Assembly: GCA_033721095.1 (NCBI GenBank)
Contig: JAWWBG010000016.1
Coordinates: 1 to 19,811 of the forward strand
DNA from: JAWWBG01 sp033721095
GTDB taxonomy: Bacteria > Actinomycetota > Nitriliruptoria > Nitriliruptorales > Nitriliruptoraceae
DNA: 19,811 nucleotides
Direction of reading: 5' to 3'
Shown: positions 1-8,166 of the stretch, one piece after another
How positions within the stretch are numbered: the first letter of the stretch is position 1
Layout: each line of letters starts with the position of its first letter
Notes under the pieces: model-generated
What the model was told of the DNA's origin: nothing
What the model saw: the letters and a program-made list of their open reading frames with translations, nothing else
Databases searched by the model: none
Made by a program: the position numbers and the translations under genes

Positions 1-450
1 GGCACGGAGCTGTCCGACTTCGGTGGCCGGACCGCCCCGCAGAACATCGAGAATCTCCGACGGCTGGCCGGAATCGCGGAGGCACTCGAACCGCGCGCCG
101 GCGCCCTGACGCGCCTGAACGCCCACCTCGACGAGGCCACGGCAGCCCTGCGGGAGCGCGAGGCCGACCTCGCCGCGACGTTGGACGCAACCGCAAGCTT
201 CGCAACCGGGCTCGCGGAGTTCCTCGAGACGAGCGAGGACCTCATCGACGGGCTGATGCAGTCCGGTGACGTCGTCGGAGCCGTCCTCGAGGACCACGAG
301 AGCGACTTCGGCAGCCTCATCGAGGGCATCATCCTGTACGGCCAGGGGCTTGGTCGCGGCGGGCTGCTGCTCGACGACGGCACCGAGTGGGCGCCCTTCA
401 AGGTGTTCCTCAACTTTGACTTCGAGGCACTCTTCGGAGGGGGCGGCTGA
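1..450 (+). CDS. MceA-like Mce-family protein, C-terminal part (5' truncated by window)
   Basis: Frame 1 is open from the first base to a TGA at 448-450, giving 149 residues with no internal stop; the true start lies upstream. What is visible is the C-terminal helical region of a Mce protein, with heptad-like Leu/Ala/Glu repeats (around residues 20-75), ending in a Gly-rich tail. The MCE (MlaD-like) domain itself is outside the window. It is called MceA because the five following genes match MceB to MceF in order; the fragment alone would not show this. In the family, MceA-F form a hetero-hexameric tunnel outside the cytoplasmic membrane that carries lipids or sterols to the YrbE permease. 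Its stop overlaps the mceB start (TGATG), so the two are translationally coupled. Confidence 0.75.
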   Translation, partial: GTELSDFGGRTAPQNIENLRRLAGIAEALEPRAGALTRLNAHLDEATAALREREADLAATLDATASFATGLAEFLETSEDLIDGLMQSGDVVGAVLEDHESDFGSLIEGIILYGQGLGRGGLLLDDGTEWAPFKVFLNFDFEALFGGGG

Positions 451-1568
451 TGGGTGACCGCTACCCCCTGCTGAAGTTCGTGATCTTCAGCATCGTCTGC
501 GTCGTCTTCACACTGTGGCTGGTGATGGTCATCGGCAACGTGCCGCTGGCGTTCTGGCAGGGCAAGACGACCTACACCGCCGAGTTCGACGACGTCACGG
601 GCCTGCTCGTCAACGACAAGGTCAAGATCGCCGGTGTCGACGTCGGCAAGGTCAAGGGCATCGATCACGTGCCGGGCGGCGGCGCGATGGTCACCTTCGA
701 GATCGACAGCGACCTGCGGATGGCTCGGGACAGCCGGATCGAGGTGCGCTGGCGCGATGTCTTCGGGCTCCGCTTCCTCTACGTCGTGCCGGGCGGCGGC
801 CCCGAGCTTCCGAACGACGACCCGTGCCATTCCGACGACGACGTTCCCTGCTTCGACCGTGAGCTGACGGCCAACCCGGCAAACCTGGCGGACGTCCTGG
901 CCGAGCTCACACCATTCCTGGACGCGCTCGATGCTGACGCCCAGAACGAGATCCTGACCGCCCTCGAGGAGACGTTCGTCGGACGCGAAGGGGAGATCCG
1001 GGAACTGCTCACCGACGGTACGGGGCTCCTGACGGCGCTGGCGTCACGCGACGACGAGATCGGCAGCCTGCTCACCAACTCCGCCACGATCTTCGAGGCC
1101 TACGCGAAGCGGGAGAGCCAGTTCCGCAGCCTGCTGGACACCTTTGCGGACGTGGCGTCGACGATCGCGGCCCGCAACGACGAACTGGATGCCGCCGTCG
1201 TCGAGCTCGCGAAGGCCCAGGGTGAGCTGGCGCGGCTCCTCGAGGAGAACGACGGCGACATCCGCGGGGCCCTCGACGAGGCCGAGCACATCATCGAGGT
1301 CCTGGCGAACAACCACGCCAACCTCACCTACATCCTGGAGTCGGGCGCCAACGCGGTGGTGGGATACCACCGCACCTCGGCCTTCGGTCAGTTCTTCAAC
1401 ATCCACGCGGTCGACATCTCGATCAACTACCAGCCGACGACGTTCATCGGCAACCGCGACGCGGCGCTGCCCCAGTCGTCCTACACGATCGAGTCCGAGG
1501 CCAGCACGACCACCGATGACAGGCAGGCCATGTCGGCGGCCTTCTCGCCCAGCGCGGCGGGCAGCTGA
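450..1568 (+). CDS. MceB-like Mce-family protein
   Basis: The 372-residue protein has a short cytoplasmic N terminus, one membrane segment (about 8-30), an MCE/MlaD domain (about 40-115, with the AGVDVGKV turn typical of the family) and a long helical region. Resemblance to mycobacterial MceB is seen in the signal-anchor start and the pattern F-D-D-V-T-G-L...K-I-A-G-V-D-V-G-K-V. Two cysteines, C126 and C134, sit just after the MCE domain outside the membrane and may form a disulfide. The start is supported by a good Shine-Dalgarno (GGAGGGGG, 436-443) and the TGATG overlap with mceA. It should be one subunit of the MceA-F transport tunnel. The assignment to B rests on sequence resemblance and position. 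Confidence 0.85.
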   Translation: MGDRYPLLKFVIFSIVCVVFTLWLVMVIGNVPLAFWQGKTTYTAEFDDVTGLLVNDKVKIAGVDVGKVKGIDHVPGGGAMVTFEIDSDLRMARDSRIEVRWRDVFGLRFLYVVPGGGPELPNDDPCHSDDDVPCFDRELTANPANLADVLAELTPFLDALDADAQNEILTALEETFVGREGEIRELLTDGTGLLTALASRDDEIGSLLTNSATIFEAYAKRESQFRSLLDTFADVASTIAARNDELDAAVVELAKAQGELARLLEENDGDIRGALDEAEHIIEVLANNHANLTYILESGANAVVGYHRTSAFGQFFNIHAVDISINYQPTTFIGNRDAALPQSSYTIESEASTTTDDRQAMSAAFSPSAAGS

Positions 1569-2764
1569 TGTTGATCGAGCGCAGCCAGCTGGTGATCGGC
1601 CTGATCGCCATCGTCGTGATCGCCATCGGGACATCCTTCGCCGTCTTCTCGACCGGTGGCCTGCTGGTCGGCGGGCACACGGTCGTGGCGGACTTCGTCG
1701 AGGGCGCCGGCGTTGCCGACGGCGACTTCGTGTACTCCTCCGGCGTGCGGGTCGGCCAGGTGACGGGCGTCGACATCATCGACGGCAACAACGAGGGGGC
1801 CGAACCCTGCCTGGCGGGCGCGGCCGGCGGCCAGGTCCGGCGTGCCTGTGTCCGCGTGACGATGAAGATCGGCAACGACGGGATCCCCGACGATTCCCTG
1901 TTCGAGATCACGCTCCAGAACGCCCTTGGTCGTCGCCAGATCCGCGTGATCCCGGGCGACTCCTCGACCTTCCTGGCCGGTGGCTCGCATGTCGGCATCG
2001 ACCGCACGAGCATCCCCGTCGACCTGCCCGAGCTCGGGGACGAGTCGGCCGAGCTCCTCGGCGGACTCGAGACGGACCGCCTCAACGCGTTGGCCATCTC
2101 GCTCGCCGACGTCCTCGAGGGCAAACAGGAGGAGGTCACCGATCTCCTCACGGCCCTCGATGCGATCACGGCCGTCATTGCCGATCGCAGGGACGAGCTC
2201 GCCTCCGTCCTCGAGAATGCCGAGACCCTCGTCGAGGCGGCCGCCGACAAGGACCAGGAGATCGTCACGATCATCGACGAGTTCGGCGCGACGCTCGACC
2301 TGCTCGCGAAGCGACGCACGGAGATCGCTGCGCTGGTTGACGAGACCGCGCGCGCAACCACCGTCAGTGCCGATCTCGTCGAGGACCGACAGGACCAGCT
2401 GGACAAGATCCTCACCGAGCTGCGCGCGGACCTCCAGATCATCGATGAGCACCAGGTCGAGGTGGCTGACTTCCTCGCCGTCCTGGGCGTCGGGTTCGAG
2501 GGCTACGCAGGCATTGGCTGGCACGGGACGACCGACAATCCCAACTGGGGCAACGTGTTCACGACCCAGCTCGGCGCCCTTGGCTACGGGGGGTTGCTCG
2601 ACTGTGGCGGGGTCACGGACGTGGTGTTGTCCACCCTGTTCGGGCCCGACCCCTTCTGCGAACAGGCCGAACAGGAGGCGGCGGCCGCGTCGTCCACGAC
2701 GTCGGTGGGTCCGTCCGGCTACAGCGGACTCAGCGCCTGGTTCGCGATCGGGGCGTCGTCATGA
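1568..2764 (+). CDS. MceC-like Mce-family protein
   Basis: This 398-residue protein has an N-terminal signal anchor (about 8-28), an MCE domain (about 36-130) and a helical stretch with repeated D-E-L/R-R-D-E patterns, as in mycobacterial MceC. The MCE domain carries an insertion with two cysteines (C81 and C94). Two more cysteines (C346, C364) lie near the C terminus, so all four are outside the membrane. After an Ala/Ser/Thr-rich stretch the tail ends in a short hydrophobic segment. The start ATG overlaps the mceB stop (TGATG) and the stop overlaps mceD by 4 nt (ATGA). No strong ribosome binding site is visible, so translation probably depends on coupling. Confidence 0.83.
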   Translation: MLIERSQLVIGLIAIVVIAIGTSFAVFSTGGLLVGGHTVVADFVEGAGVADGDFVYSSGVRVGQVTGVDIIDGNNEGAEPCLAGAAGGQVRRACVRVTMKIGNDGIPDDSLFEITLQNALGRRQIRVIPGDSSTFLAGGSHVGIDRTSIPVDLPELGDESAELLGGLETDRLNALAISLADVLEGKQEEVTDLLTALDAITAVIADRRDELASVLENAETLVEAAADKDQEIVTIIDEFGATLDLLAKRRTEIAALVDETARATTVSADLVEDRQDQLDKILTELRADLQIIDEHQVEVADFLAVLGVGFEGYAGIGWHGTTDNPNWGNVFTTQLGALGYGGLLDCGGVTDVVLSTLFGPDPFCEQAEQEAAAASSTTSVGPSGYSGLSAWFAIGASS

Positions 2765-4014
2765 CCCGGTCCCTGCTCCTGAGGCGGTCGCTCCTGGGCA
2801 TGCTCGCCGCCGCGCTGTTGGCCGCCGCGTGCAGTCCGCTGGCTGCCGCCAGTGCGTACACGATGGAGGTCCAGCTCGAGCGGTCCTTCAACCTCTTCCC
2901 CGGTTCGCCCGTCCGCGTGCTCGGCGTCAAGGTCGGCGTCGTGTCCGACATCGGTGTTCGGGAAGGGGACGATTTCGTCACCGCCACCCTGCGGATCACC
3001 GACGCCGATCGCGTCATCCCCATCGACGGCACCGCCCAGATCGTGACCGAGTCGCTGCTCGGCGAACGATTCGTCCAGCTCGAGCCCTTCCTTCCGGGCG
3101 ACGAGCCCGCACCGACCTCCGGCCACGTGATCACGCTCGTCGACGAGGACGGCAACCCGCGCACCTCGGTACCCAGCGAGTTCGACGAGGTGCTCGAGGG
3201 CCTGAACAACTTCGTCGGTGGCCTCAACCCCGACGACGTCCAGCGCTTCTTCCACAACCTGGCGACCGTCCTCGAGGGCAATGGCGAGCGGCTGGGGAGC
3301 ACGATCGAGCAGGCCCGCGTCGCGATCAACGTGCTCCAGGAACACGACGAGGAGCTCGTCACGCTCGCGGCTCGGCTCGCCGACCTCAACGAGACGCTCG
3401 GAACTCGCGACGAGGAGTTCGGCGACATCCTCGAGGACTGGAACACGGTCGCCGAGACCATCGTCGCCGAGCGCGGTGACCTCGACGTCGCGCTCGACGG
3501 CCTCGCCCGCTTCAGCAACGCCCTCGGCGAGCTGCTCAACGAGCACCGGCCCGGCCTGCAGGCCGACATCGAGACCGTCACGCGGATCGGCCGGACGGCG
3601 GTGCGCAACCTCGGCCATCTCGAACGGGCAGCCGTCTACACCTCCGAGCTGTTCCGCCACGCCGAGCGTGTCGTCACCCGCGACCCCCACTACTGGCTGC
3701 CGCTGCTGAACGCCCTGGGCACCCTGGCCACGGGTCCGCTCGAGAGCACCCAGGGGAGCCTGATCCGGCGCATCGAGAGCAACTTCGTGGGCGGCGGCAC
3801 GGCGGCCGAGCGCCGGGCACTCGCCGACCTCATCGAGCCTCTGTGCATTCCGCTGCTGCAGAACTGCCAGGAATCCGCCACGACCGCCGGTGACGTCCTC
3901 GCGCAGCTCCATGCGTTCTCGCCCGAGCTGTTCGAGGAAGTGCTCGCCAACAACGGGCTGAACGACGAGGGCGACCAGCTGCTCCGCGACCTCATCGCGA
4001 GGAGCAGGTCATGA
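2761..4014 (+). CDS. MceD-like Mce-family protein, probable lipoprotein
   Basis: This 417-residue protein starts with a lipoprotein-type signal: two pairs of Arg, a hydrophobic stretch, then L-L-A-A-A-C with the candidate lipidated Cys at residue 24. The -3 residue is Ala, so the lipobox is not ideal. The MCE domain (about 34-115) contains F-P-G-S-P-V-R-V-L-G-V-K-V-G-V-V, close to MceD of mycobacteria, followed by the MceD-like V-P-S-E-F-D segment and long helices. C362 and C368 form a possible disulfide near the C terminus. In mycobacterial mce operons the lipoprotein is normally MceE, so a lipobox on the D-like member is unusual. It overlaps both neighbours by 4 nt (ATGA). Confidence 0.83.
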   Translation: MTRSLLLRRSLLGMLAAALLAAACSPLAAASAYTMEVQLERSFNLFPGSPVRVLGVKVGVVSDIGVREGDDFVTATLRITDADRVIPIDGTAQIVTESLLGERFVQLEPFLPGDEPAPTSGHVITLVDEDGNPRTSVPSEFDEVLEGLNNFVGGLNPDDVQRFFHNLATVLEGNGERLGSTIEQARVAINVLQEHDEELVTLAARLADLNETLGTRDEEFGDILEDWNTVAETIVAERGDLDVALDGLARFSNALGELLNEHRPGLQADIETVTRIGRTAVRNLGHLERAAVYTSELFRHAERVVTRDPHYWLPLLNALGTLATGPLESTQGSLIRRIESNFVGGGTAAERRALADLIEPLCIPLLQNCQESATTAGDVLAQLHAFSPELFEEVLANNGLNDEGDQLLRDLIARSRS

Positions 4015-5168
4015 CCCTGCCTCGCATCGCACGTTGGGCACTCGGTGTCGTGCTTGCACTCGTCGCGACGTTCCTGCTGTTCAGCGGCAACGAGACCATC
4101 ACGGTGACGGCCGTGTTCGACGACGTCGGCGATCTCGTCACGCGGTCACACGTTCGTGCCGGTGATGTCCCGATCGGGACCGTCACGAAGATCGAGCTGA
4201 CGACCGACGGCCAGCGCGCGCTGGTGACGATGGAGGTCGAGCCGGACACGGGCCTGCCGGCAGCCGATCAGATCGTGGCCGTCCTGTCGCGCACCAGCCT
4301 CCTCGGCGAGCGGTTCGTGGACCTGCGTGCCCCCGAGGACGGTGGCACGGGCGCACTTGCCGACGGCGACCAGGTCGCCATGGCCCTGACGACCTCCGAC
4401 CTCGAACAGCTCGTCTCGACCGGTGACGCCTTGCTGTCCATCTCGCTGATCGGCAACGTGGCGCTGTCGATCCAGTCCAGCGCCGAAGCACTGGGCGGCC
4501 AGGGTCAGAGCCTGACAACGCTGACCGACCGACTGCGCGACGTGATCGGGCAGTACAACGCCGAGTCGGGCGATCTGTTGCGGGTCATCGACGCGTTCGA
4601 GTCCTTCACGGCCACGTTGGCGCCGGACGCAGAGCTGAACGCCGAGGGCTTCTCGATCCTCGACGAGACGACACGCGTGCTGCAACGCCAGGACGAGCGG
4701 CTGCTCGACACGCTCAACGAGCTGCGGCGCCTCGCCGAGGTCGGCGCCCGGATCCTCAGCGACAACGCCGACGAGTTCGACAACAGCTTCCGGCGCCTGC
4801 GGCTCCTGCTCGAGCAGCTCAACCGCAACGAGTCGAACGTCCAGGACCTGATCACGTGGGTGCGCCGTCACAACGCGCACGTGAGCAACGGCGTGTTCAC
4901 GTTCAACGACGGCACGCAGTTCATCGAGCACGCACAGGTCTGGCTGGACTTCATCATCTGCGGCCTGCCCGGGTTCTCGGTCGAGGGCGACCCCGCAGCC
5001 GACTGCACCCCGCCGGAGCTCCCGGGCCCGGGTGGTCCTGCCCAGCAGTACCCGACCCGGCCCGAATGCTGGGATGCCGCCAGCGACGGCGCCAACTACG
5101 AGCCGATCGAGCCCGGAGAGGGACACGACTACCCCGAATGTCGTGAAGACGTCGAGGGGCACCGCTGA
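4011..5168 (+). CDS. MceE-like Mce-family protein with plain signal anchor
   Basis: This 385-residue protein has an N-terminal hydrophobic anchor (about 7-24) with no lipobox cysteine, an MCE domain (about 28-110) and a helical region. The segments V-R-A-G-D-V-P-I-G-T-V and R-T-S-L-L-G-E-R-F-V-D-L resemble MceE (LprK-type) proteins, which are usually lipoproteins; this one is not. The C-terminal 70 residues are Pro/Gly-rich and hold four cysteines (C317, C332, C353, C377), which suggests two disulfides. A Shine-Dalgarno (GAGGAG, 3999-4004) supports the start, and the stop overlaps mceF (TGATG). It should be a subunit of the MceA-F tunnel. Confidence 0.82.
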   Translation: MTLPRIARWALGVVLALVATFLLFSGNETITVTAVFDDVGDLVTRSHVRAGDVPIGTVTKIELTTDGQRALVTMEVEPDTGLPAADQIVAVLSRTSLLGERFVDLRAPEDGGTGALADGDQVAMALTTSDLEQLVSTGDALLSISLIGNVALSIQSSAEALGGQGQSLTTLTDRLRDVIGQYNAESGDLLRVIDAFESFTATLAPDAELNAEGFSILDETTRVLQRQDERLLDTLNELRRLAEVGARILSDNADEFDNSFRRLRLLLEQLNRNESNVQDLITWVRRHNAHVSNGVFTFNDGTQFIEHAQVWLDFIICGLPGFSVEGDPAADCTPPELPGPGGPAQQYPTRPECWDAASDGANYEPIEPGEGHDYPECREDVEGHR

Positions 5169-6574
5169 TGTTTGGAGTCTCCCGCCGCGTCCTCCTCAAC
5201 ATCGTCTCGATGATCCTGTTCTCGGTGGTGGTCATCATCGCCGCGTATCTCGTCTTCGTCACGGGTGTCGTCTCGGCCGACGCCTATCGGATCAAGGTCA
5301 GCATGCCGGAGGCCGGTGGCGTCCTGCCGTCGCAGGAAGTGACCGTCATGGGCCACGCCGTCGGTCAGGTCACCGACGTCGACGTGACCGGCGACGGCGT
5401 CATCATCCACATGAAGATCAACCGAACCGAGGACGTCCCCGCCGAGGGCATCGTCCAGGTTCTGCGCCGCTCCCCCATCGGCGAGCAGGCCGTCGACATC
5501 CGGCCCATGAGCAGCGGCTGGACCGCAATCGACAAGTCCGGCGCGGACGAGGACACCGCGATCGAGGTCAACGCGCTCGAGACGGTCGTGCCGAGTCGCG
5601 TCCCCGAGCTGCTCGACAACACGGCCAAGCTGTTCAGCGCCATCGAGTCCGACGACCTGTCGACGGTCATCTCGGAGGTTGCCGACGCCTTCGGCGGCCG
5701 CGGCGAGGAGTTCCGGATGCTCGGCCGGGACCTGATGGACCTCCAGACGACGCTGGCGGACGGCATTCCCGACTTCGAGCGGTTCATCGAGTCCAGCGAC
5801 ATCGTCCTCGCCACCCTCCACGAGCATCGCTTCGATCTCGCCGACAGCATCACGAACGCCGCCGACCTGGCCGAGACGTTCGCCGACGACCGACCGGCCA
5901 CCGACGCGGTGCTCGACAACGTCGCGCCCATGCTGACGCAGCTCGACGCCCTGATCCGCAACGAGCGCGCGAACCTCCAGTGCCTCACGACCGACCTGAA
6001 GACCCTCAACGAGTCGCTGTTGGCGCCCAACGAGTTCGACACCAAGTACGACTACGTCGACTACAGCCACCTCAGCGACACGCCGGACCTGGGGAGCACG
6101 GACCCGTACGGGCTCAAGGAGCGCTACCCCACGATCCTCGATGCCGTCGAGTCGGTGCTCGAGAACCACACGTCGTTCTTCCAGAACGGCTTCGGGCTGC
6201 TGATCGAACCCGACACGCGCACGGGCCTCGGCTGGCCACGCGTCGCATTCATCGCGGGGACACCCAACCAGGAGGGGCGCACCTACGACCACCCGCGGGC
6301 AACGCCCAACTCGCGGCCGGGTGCCGCCTGCGAGTCCCAGGACTTCGGCACCGGTGTCAACGCCGTCGCCGACACGGGGACGCCGCTGCCGCCCACGATG
6401 GCCCAACGGGACTACGCGCCGCAGGTGGAGGAGACGGGTGGCGAGCCCATCGACCCGCCGCCGCTGAGCACGCCGGATCCGGCCAGGGACGGCCTTCCTG
6501 CGACGGGTGGCGGTGCGCTCCTGGTTGCCCTGATGGCCGTCGGCAGCGCCTTGGTGCTGCGGCGCTCCACATGA
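5168..6574 (+). CDS. MceF-like Mce-family protein with C-terminal LPXTG-type sorting signal
   Basis: This 468-residue protein has a signal anchor (about 8-35), an MCE domain (about 40-113) with the MceF-like M-P-E-A-G-G-V-L-P motif, then the family's V-P-S-R-V-P-E-L-L...L-F-S-A-I segment (141-159) and G-G-R-G-E (176-180). C272 and C388 are the only cysteines. After a Pro-rich linker (about 400-440) the chain ends in LPATG (443-447), a hydrophobic stretch of about 15 residues and R-R-S-T: the three parts of a sortase substrate signal. That is not a normal feature of MceF as I know it. The start has GAGGGG at 5154-5159 and overlaps mceE; the stop overlaps the next gene (ATGA). Confidence 0.85.
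   Translation: MFGVSRRVLLNIVSMILFSVVVIIAAYLVFVTGVVSADAYRIKVSMPEAGGVLPSQEVTVMGHAVGQVTDVDVTGDGVIIHMKINRTEDVPAEGIVQVLRRSPIGEQAVDIRPMSSGWTAIDKSGADEDTAIEVNALETVVPSRVPELLDNTAKLFSAIESDDLSTVISEVADAFGGRGEEFRMLGRDLMDLQTTLADGIPDFERFIESSDIVLATLHEHRFDLADSITNAADLAETFADDRPATDAVLDNVAPMLTQLDALIRNERANLQCLTTDLKTLNESLLAPNEFDTKYDYVDYSHLSDTPDLGSTDPYGLKERYPTILDAVESVLENHTSFFQNGFGLLIEPDTRTGLGWPRVAFIAGTPNQEGRTYDHPRATPNSRPGAACESQDFGTGVNAVADTGTPLPPTMAQRDYAPQVEETGGEPIDPPPLSTPDPARDGLPATGGGALLVALMAVGSALVLRRST
6494..6571 (+). other. LPXTG-like cell-wall sorting signal coding segment in mceF
   Basis: The last 26 codons of mceF encode LPATG, two further Gly, a hydrophobic span and a final Arg-Arg-Ser-Thr. The order motif, membrane span, basic tail is that of sortase substrates. 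With the N-terminal anchor inside-to-outside, the motif would face the wall side of the membrane, as sortase needs. No sortase gene is in the window. Confidence 0.65.
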
Positions 6575-7350
6575 GTGGCGGGCCCGTCGACGTGAGCGAA
6601 CGACCGGAGTGGCCGACGTCGGCGCCTGACGGCGAAGGCGACGGGGCCACGAATCCGCCAGCAAGCGCGCCGACCGAACCCACGCTGGCTGCTCCGTCCG
6701 ACGCGCAACCCGTGCAGCCGGTCGAGGCGCATGACCCCGACGCTCGGGCCTGGTTGCCGTGGACGCTGGTCGGGCTGCTGGTGGTCCTGCTGTTGTGGGT
6801 CTGGCTGGGGGTCCTGGCGCCGCTGCAGCGCGACGAGGCGCGCCGGGACGAGGCCACGATCGCGATGGTCGACTTCCTGTCGCAGTTGACCAACTGGGAC
6901 GCCAGCGACGGCCTCAGCGCGACCCAGGACGCCCTGCTCGCATTGGGAACGGAGGGCTTCCGCACGGAGGTCGGTTCCGTCTTCGAGACGATGGACGACC
7001 TCGTTGCCCTCGAGATGCGCAGCACGGCGGTCATCGACGACCTCTTCGTGCAGCAGGTGGAGGGCGACGAGGCGGTGCTGTTCGGCGTGGTGACCCAGAC
7101 CTTCACGTCCAACCAACCCGGAGAGCCCAGCGTCGTTCGTCGGTTCTGGCGTGCCACGCTGGTCAAGCAGGATGGCACCTGGCTGGTCCGGGACCTCGAC
7201 CTGGTCCACCAGCAGCAGGTTTCGGGCGCGAGCCCGGGAACACCAAACATAGGCTCGACGCTGCCCGGCGAATCCACGCCGGAAACGGACGCGTCGGGTC
7301 AACCGATCGACGACACTGTCGGCGGCGACGGCCAGGGGGACGGATCGTGA
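6571..7350 (+). CDS. Mce-associated membrane protein (Mam-like)
   Basis: Starting at the ATG that overlaps the mceF stop (ATGA), the protein has 259 residues. Residues 1-60 are Pro/Ala/Asp-rich and probably disordered in the cytoplasm. A single strong membrane segment (about 62-83, Trp-rich) follows, then an extracytoplasmic domain of about 140 residues with a helix-then-strand pattern ending in V-K-Q-D-G-T-W-L-V-R-D-L, like NTF2/SnoaL-fold Mam proteins, and an acidic Gly/Thr/Ser-rich tail. Mam proteins encoded after mceF in actinobacteria help stabilise Mce complexes. The assignment rests on position, topology and the D-G-x-W-L-V ending, not on a database match. A much longer upstream reading in this frame is a shadow over mceF. 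Confidence 0.75.
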   Translation: MSGGPVDVSERPEWPTSAPDGEGDGATNPPASAPTEPTLAAPSDAQPVQPVEAHDPDARAWLPWTLVGLLVVLLLWVWLGVLAPLQRDEARRDEATIAMVDFLSQLTNWDASDGLSATQDALLALGTEGFRTEVGSVFETMDDLVALEMRSTAVIDDLFVQQVEGDEAVLFGVVTQTFTSNQPGEPSVVRRFWRATLVKQDGTWLVRDLDLVHQQQVSGASPGTPNIGSTLPGESTPETDASGQPIDDTVGGDGQGDGS

Positions 7351-8162
7351 GCTACAAGAACGTGATCGTCGGGACCGATGGTTCACCAACGGCTTCCTGC
7401 GCGGTCGAGGCGGCCATCGTCATGGCCCAGGCAACCGGCGCGGCCCTCCACATCGCCACCGCCTGGTACCCCAACCTGGACGATGCCCGCGGCTCGCAGG
7501 CCGTCGAGGTCGACCACGGCGAGGGCCCCCGGTTCGAGCCTATGTGGGCTGCCGAGATCGCGACCGACGCCGTTGCGGTGGCGCGCCGCCGCGGCATCGA
7601 GGACGCACGTCAGTACAACCCCAAGGGCAACCCGGCCGACGTGCTCATCGACATGGGCGAGAGCCACGAGGACAGTCTCATCATCGTCGGGACGATGGGC
7701 CTGACGGACAGGACCGAACGTGTCCTCGGCAACATCCCCCACTCACTGACCCACCACGCACGCTCGGACGCGCTGCTGTGTGACACCAGCGACTGTTCCG
7801 AGAGCTACGCCTGGAAGTCCATCGCGCTGGCCACCGACGGCTCCGAGACGGCAGCCGTCGCCGTCCAGCACGGCATCGCCCTCGCCCAGCAGATCGGTGC
7901 CGAGCCCACGTTGCTCACCGTCGCGTCCGACGAAGCTGCCGGCAACAAGGTCCTCGACAGCGTCCCCGGCTCCGACGGCGTCGCGCGGCGCATCGAGACC
8001 GGCAAGCCCGCGGAGGGCCTGCTGTCCGCAGCCGCCGACTTCGACATGCTCGTCGTCGGCAACAAGGGCATGAGTGGACCGTCCCGTCTCCTCGGATCGG
8101 TCGCCAACACCGTGACCCACCACTGCCCGACCGACCTGTTGCTCGTCAACACCACGAGGTGA
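7347..8162 (+). CDS. Universal stress protein with two USP domains
   Basis: A GTG start at 7347 overlaps the stop of the Mam-like gene (GTGA), and AGGGGGA at 7334-7340 gives a well-placed ribosome binding site. The 271-residue protein has two USP domains (about 3-146 and 155-268), each beginning with a V/I-x-T-D-G-S strand-loop. The ATP-loop motif G-x2-G-x9-G-S/T is G115/G118/G128 followed by Asn in domain 1, and G238/G241/G250-S with an 8-residue spacing in domain 2. Both are slight departures, so ATP binding is likely in domain 2 but uncertain in domain 1. USPs are cytoplasmic nucleotide-binding stress regulators. Its location between the Mam-like gene and mceG, with 4 nt to mceG, suggests it is made with the transporter and may tune it. 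Confidence 0.85.
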   Translation: MSYKNVIVGTDGSPTASCAVEAAIVMAQATGAALHIATAWYPNLDDARGSQAVEVDHGEGPRFEPMWAAEIATDAVAVARRRGIEDARQYNPKGNPADVLIDMGESHEDSLIIVGTMGLTDRTERVLGNIPHSLTHHARSDALLCDTSDCSESYAWKSIALATDGSETAAVAVQHGIALAQQIGAEPTLLTVASDEAAGNKVLDSVPGSDGVARRIETGKPAEGLLSAAADFDMLVVGNKGMSGPSRLLGSVANTVTHHCPTDLLLVNTTR

Positions 8163-8166
8163 ATCC

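Noticed and set aside
1144..2340. Plus-strand open frame in another frame across mceB/mceC.
   Set aside because: It is Ser/Arg/Thr-rich low-complexity translation, overlapping two genes with MCE domains.
2719..3912. Minus-strand open frame of 397 codons opposite mceD.
   Set aside because: It mirrors the mceD codon pattern, has no recognisable domain or ribosome binding site, and the plus strand is clearly a Mce gene.
5129..6664. Long minus-strand open frame (511 codons) opposite mceE/mceF and the Mam-like gene.
   Set aside because: It lies entirely antisense to genes with clear family motifs. Its translation is Arg/Val/Asp-rich low-complexity sequence typical of shadows in GC-rich DNA.
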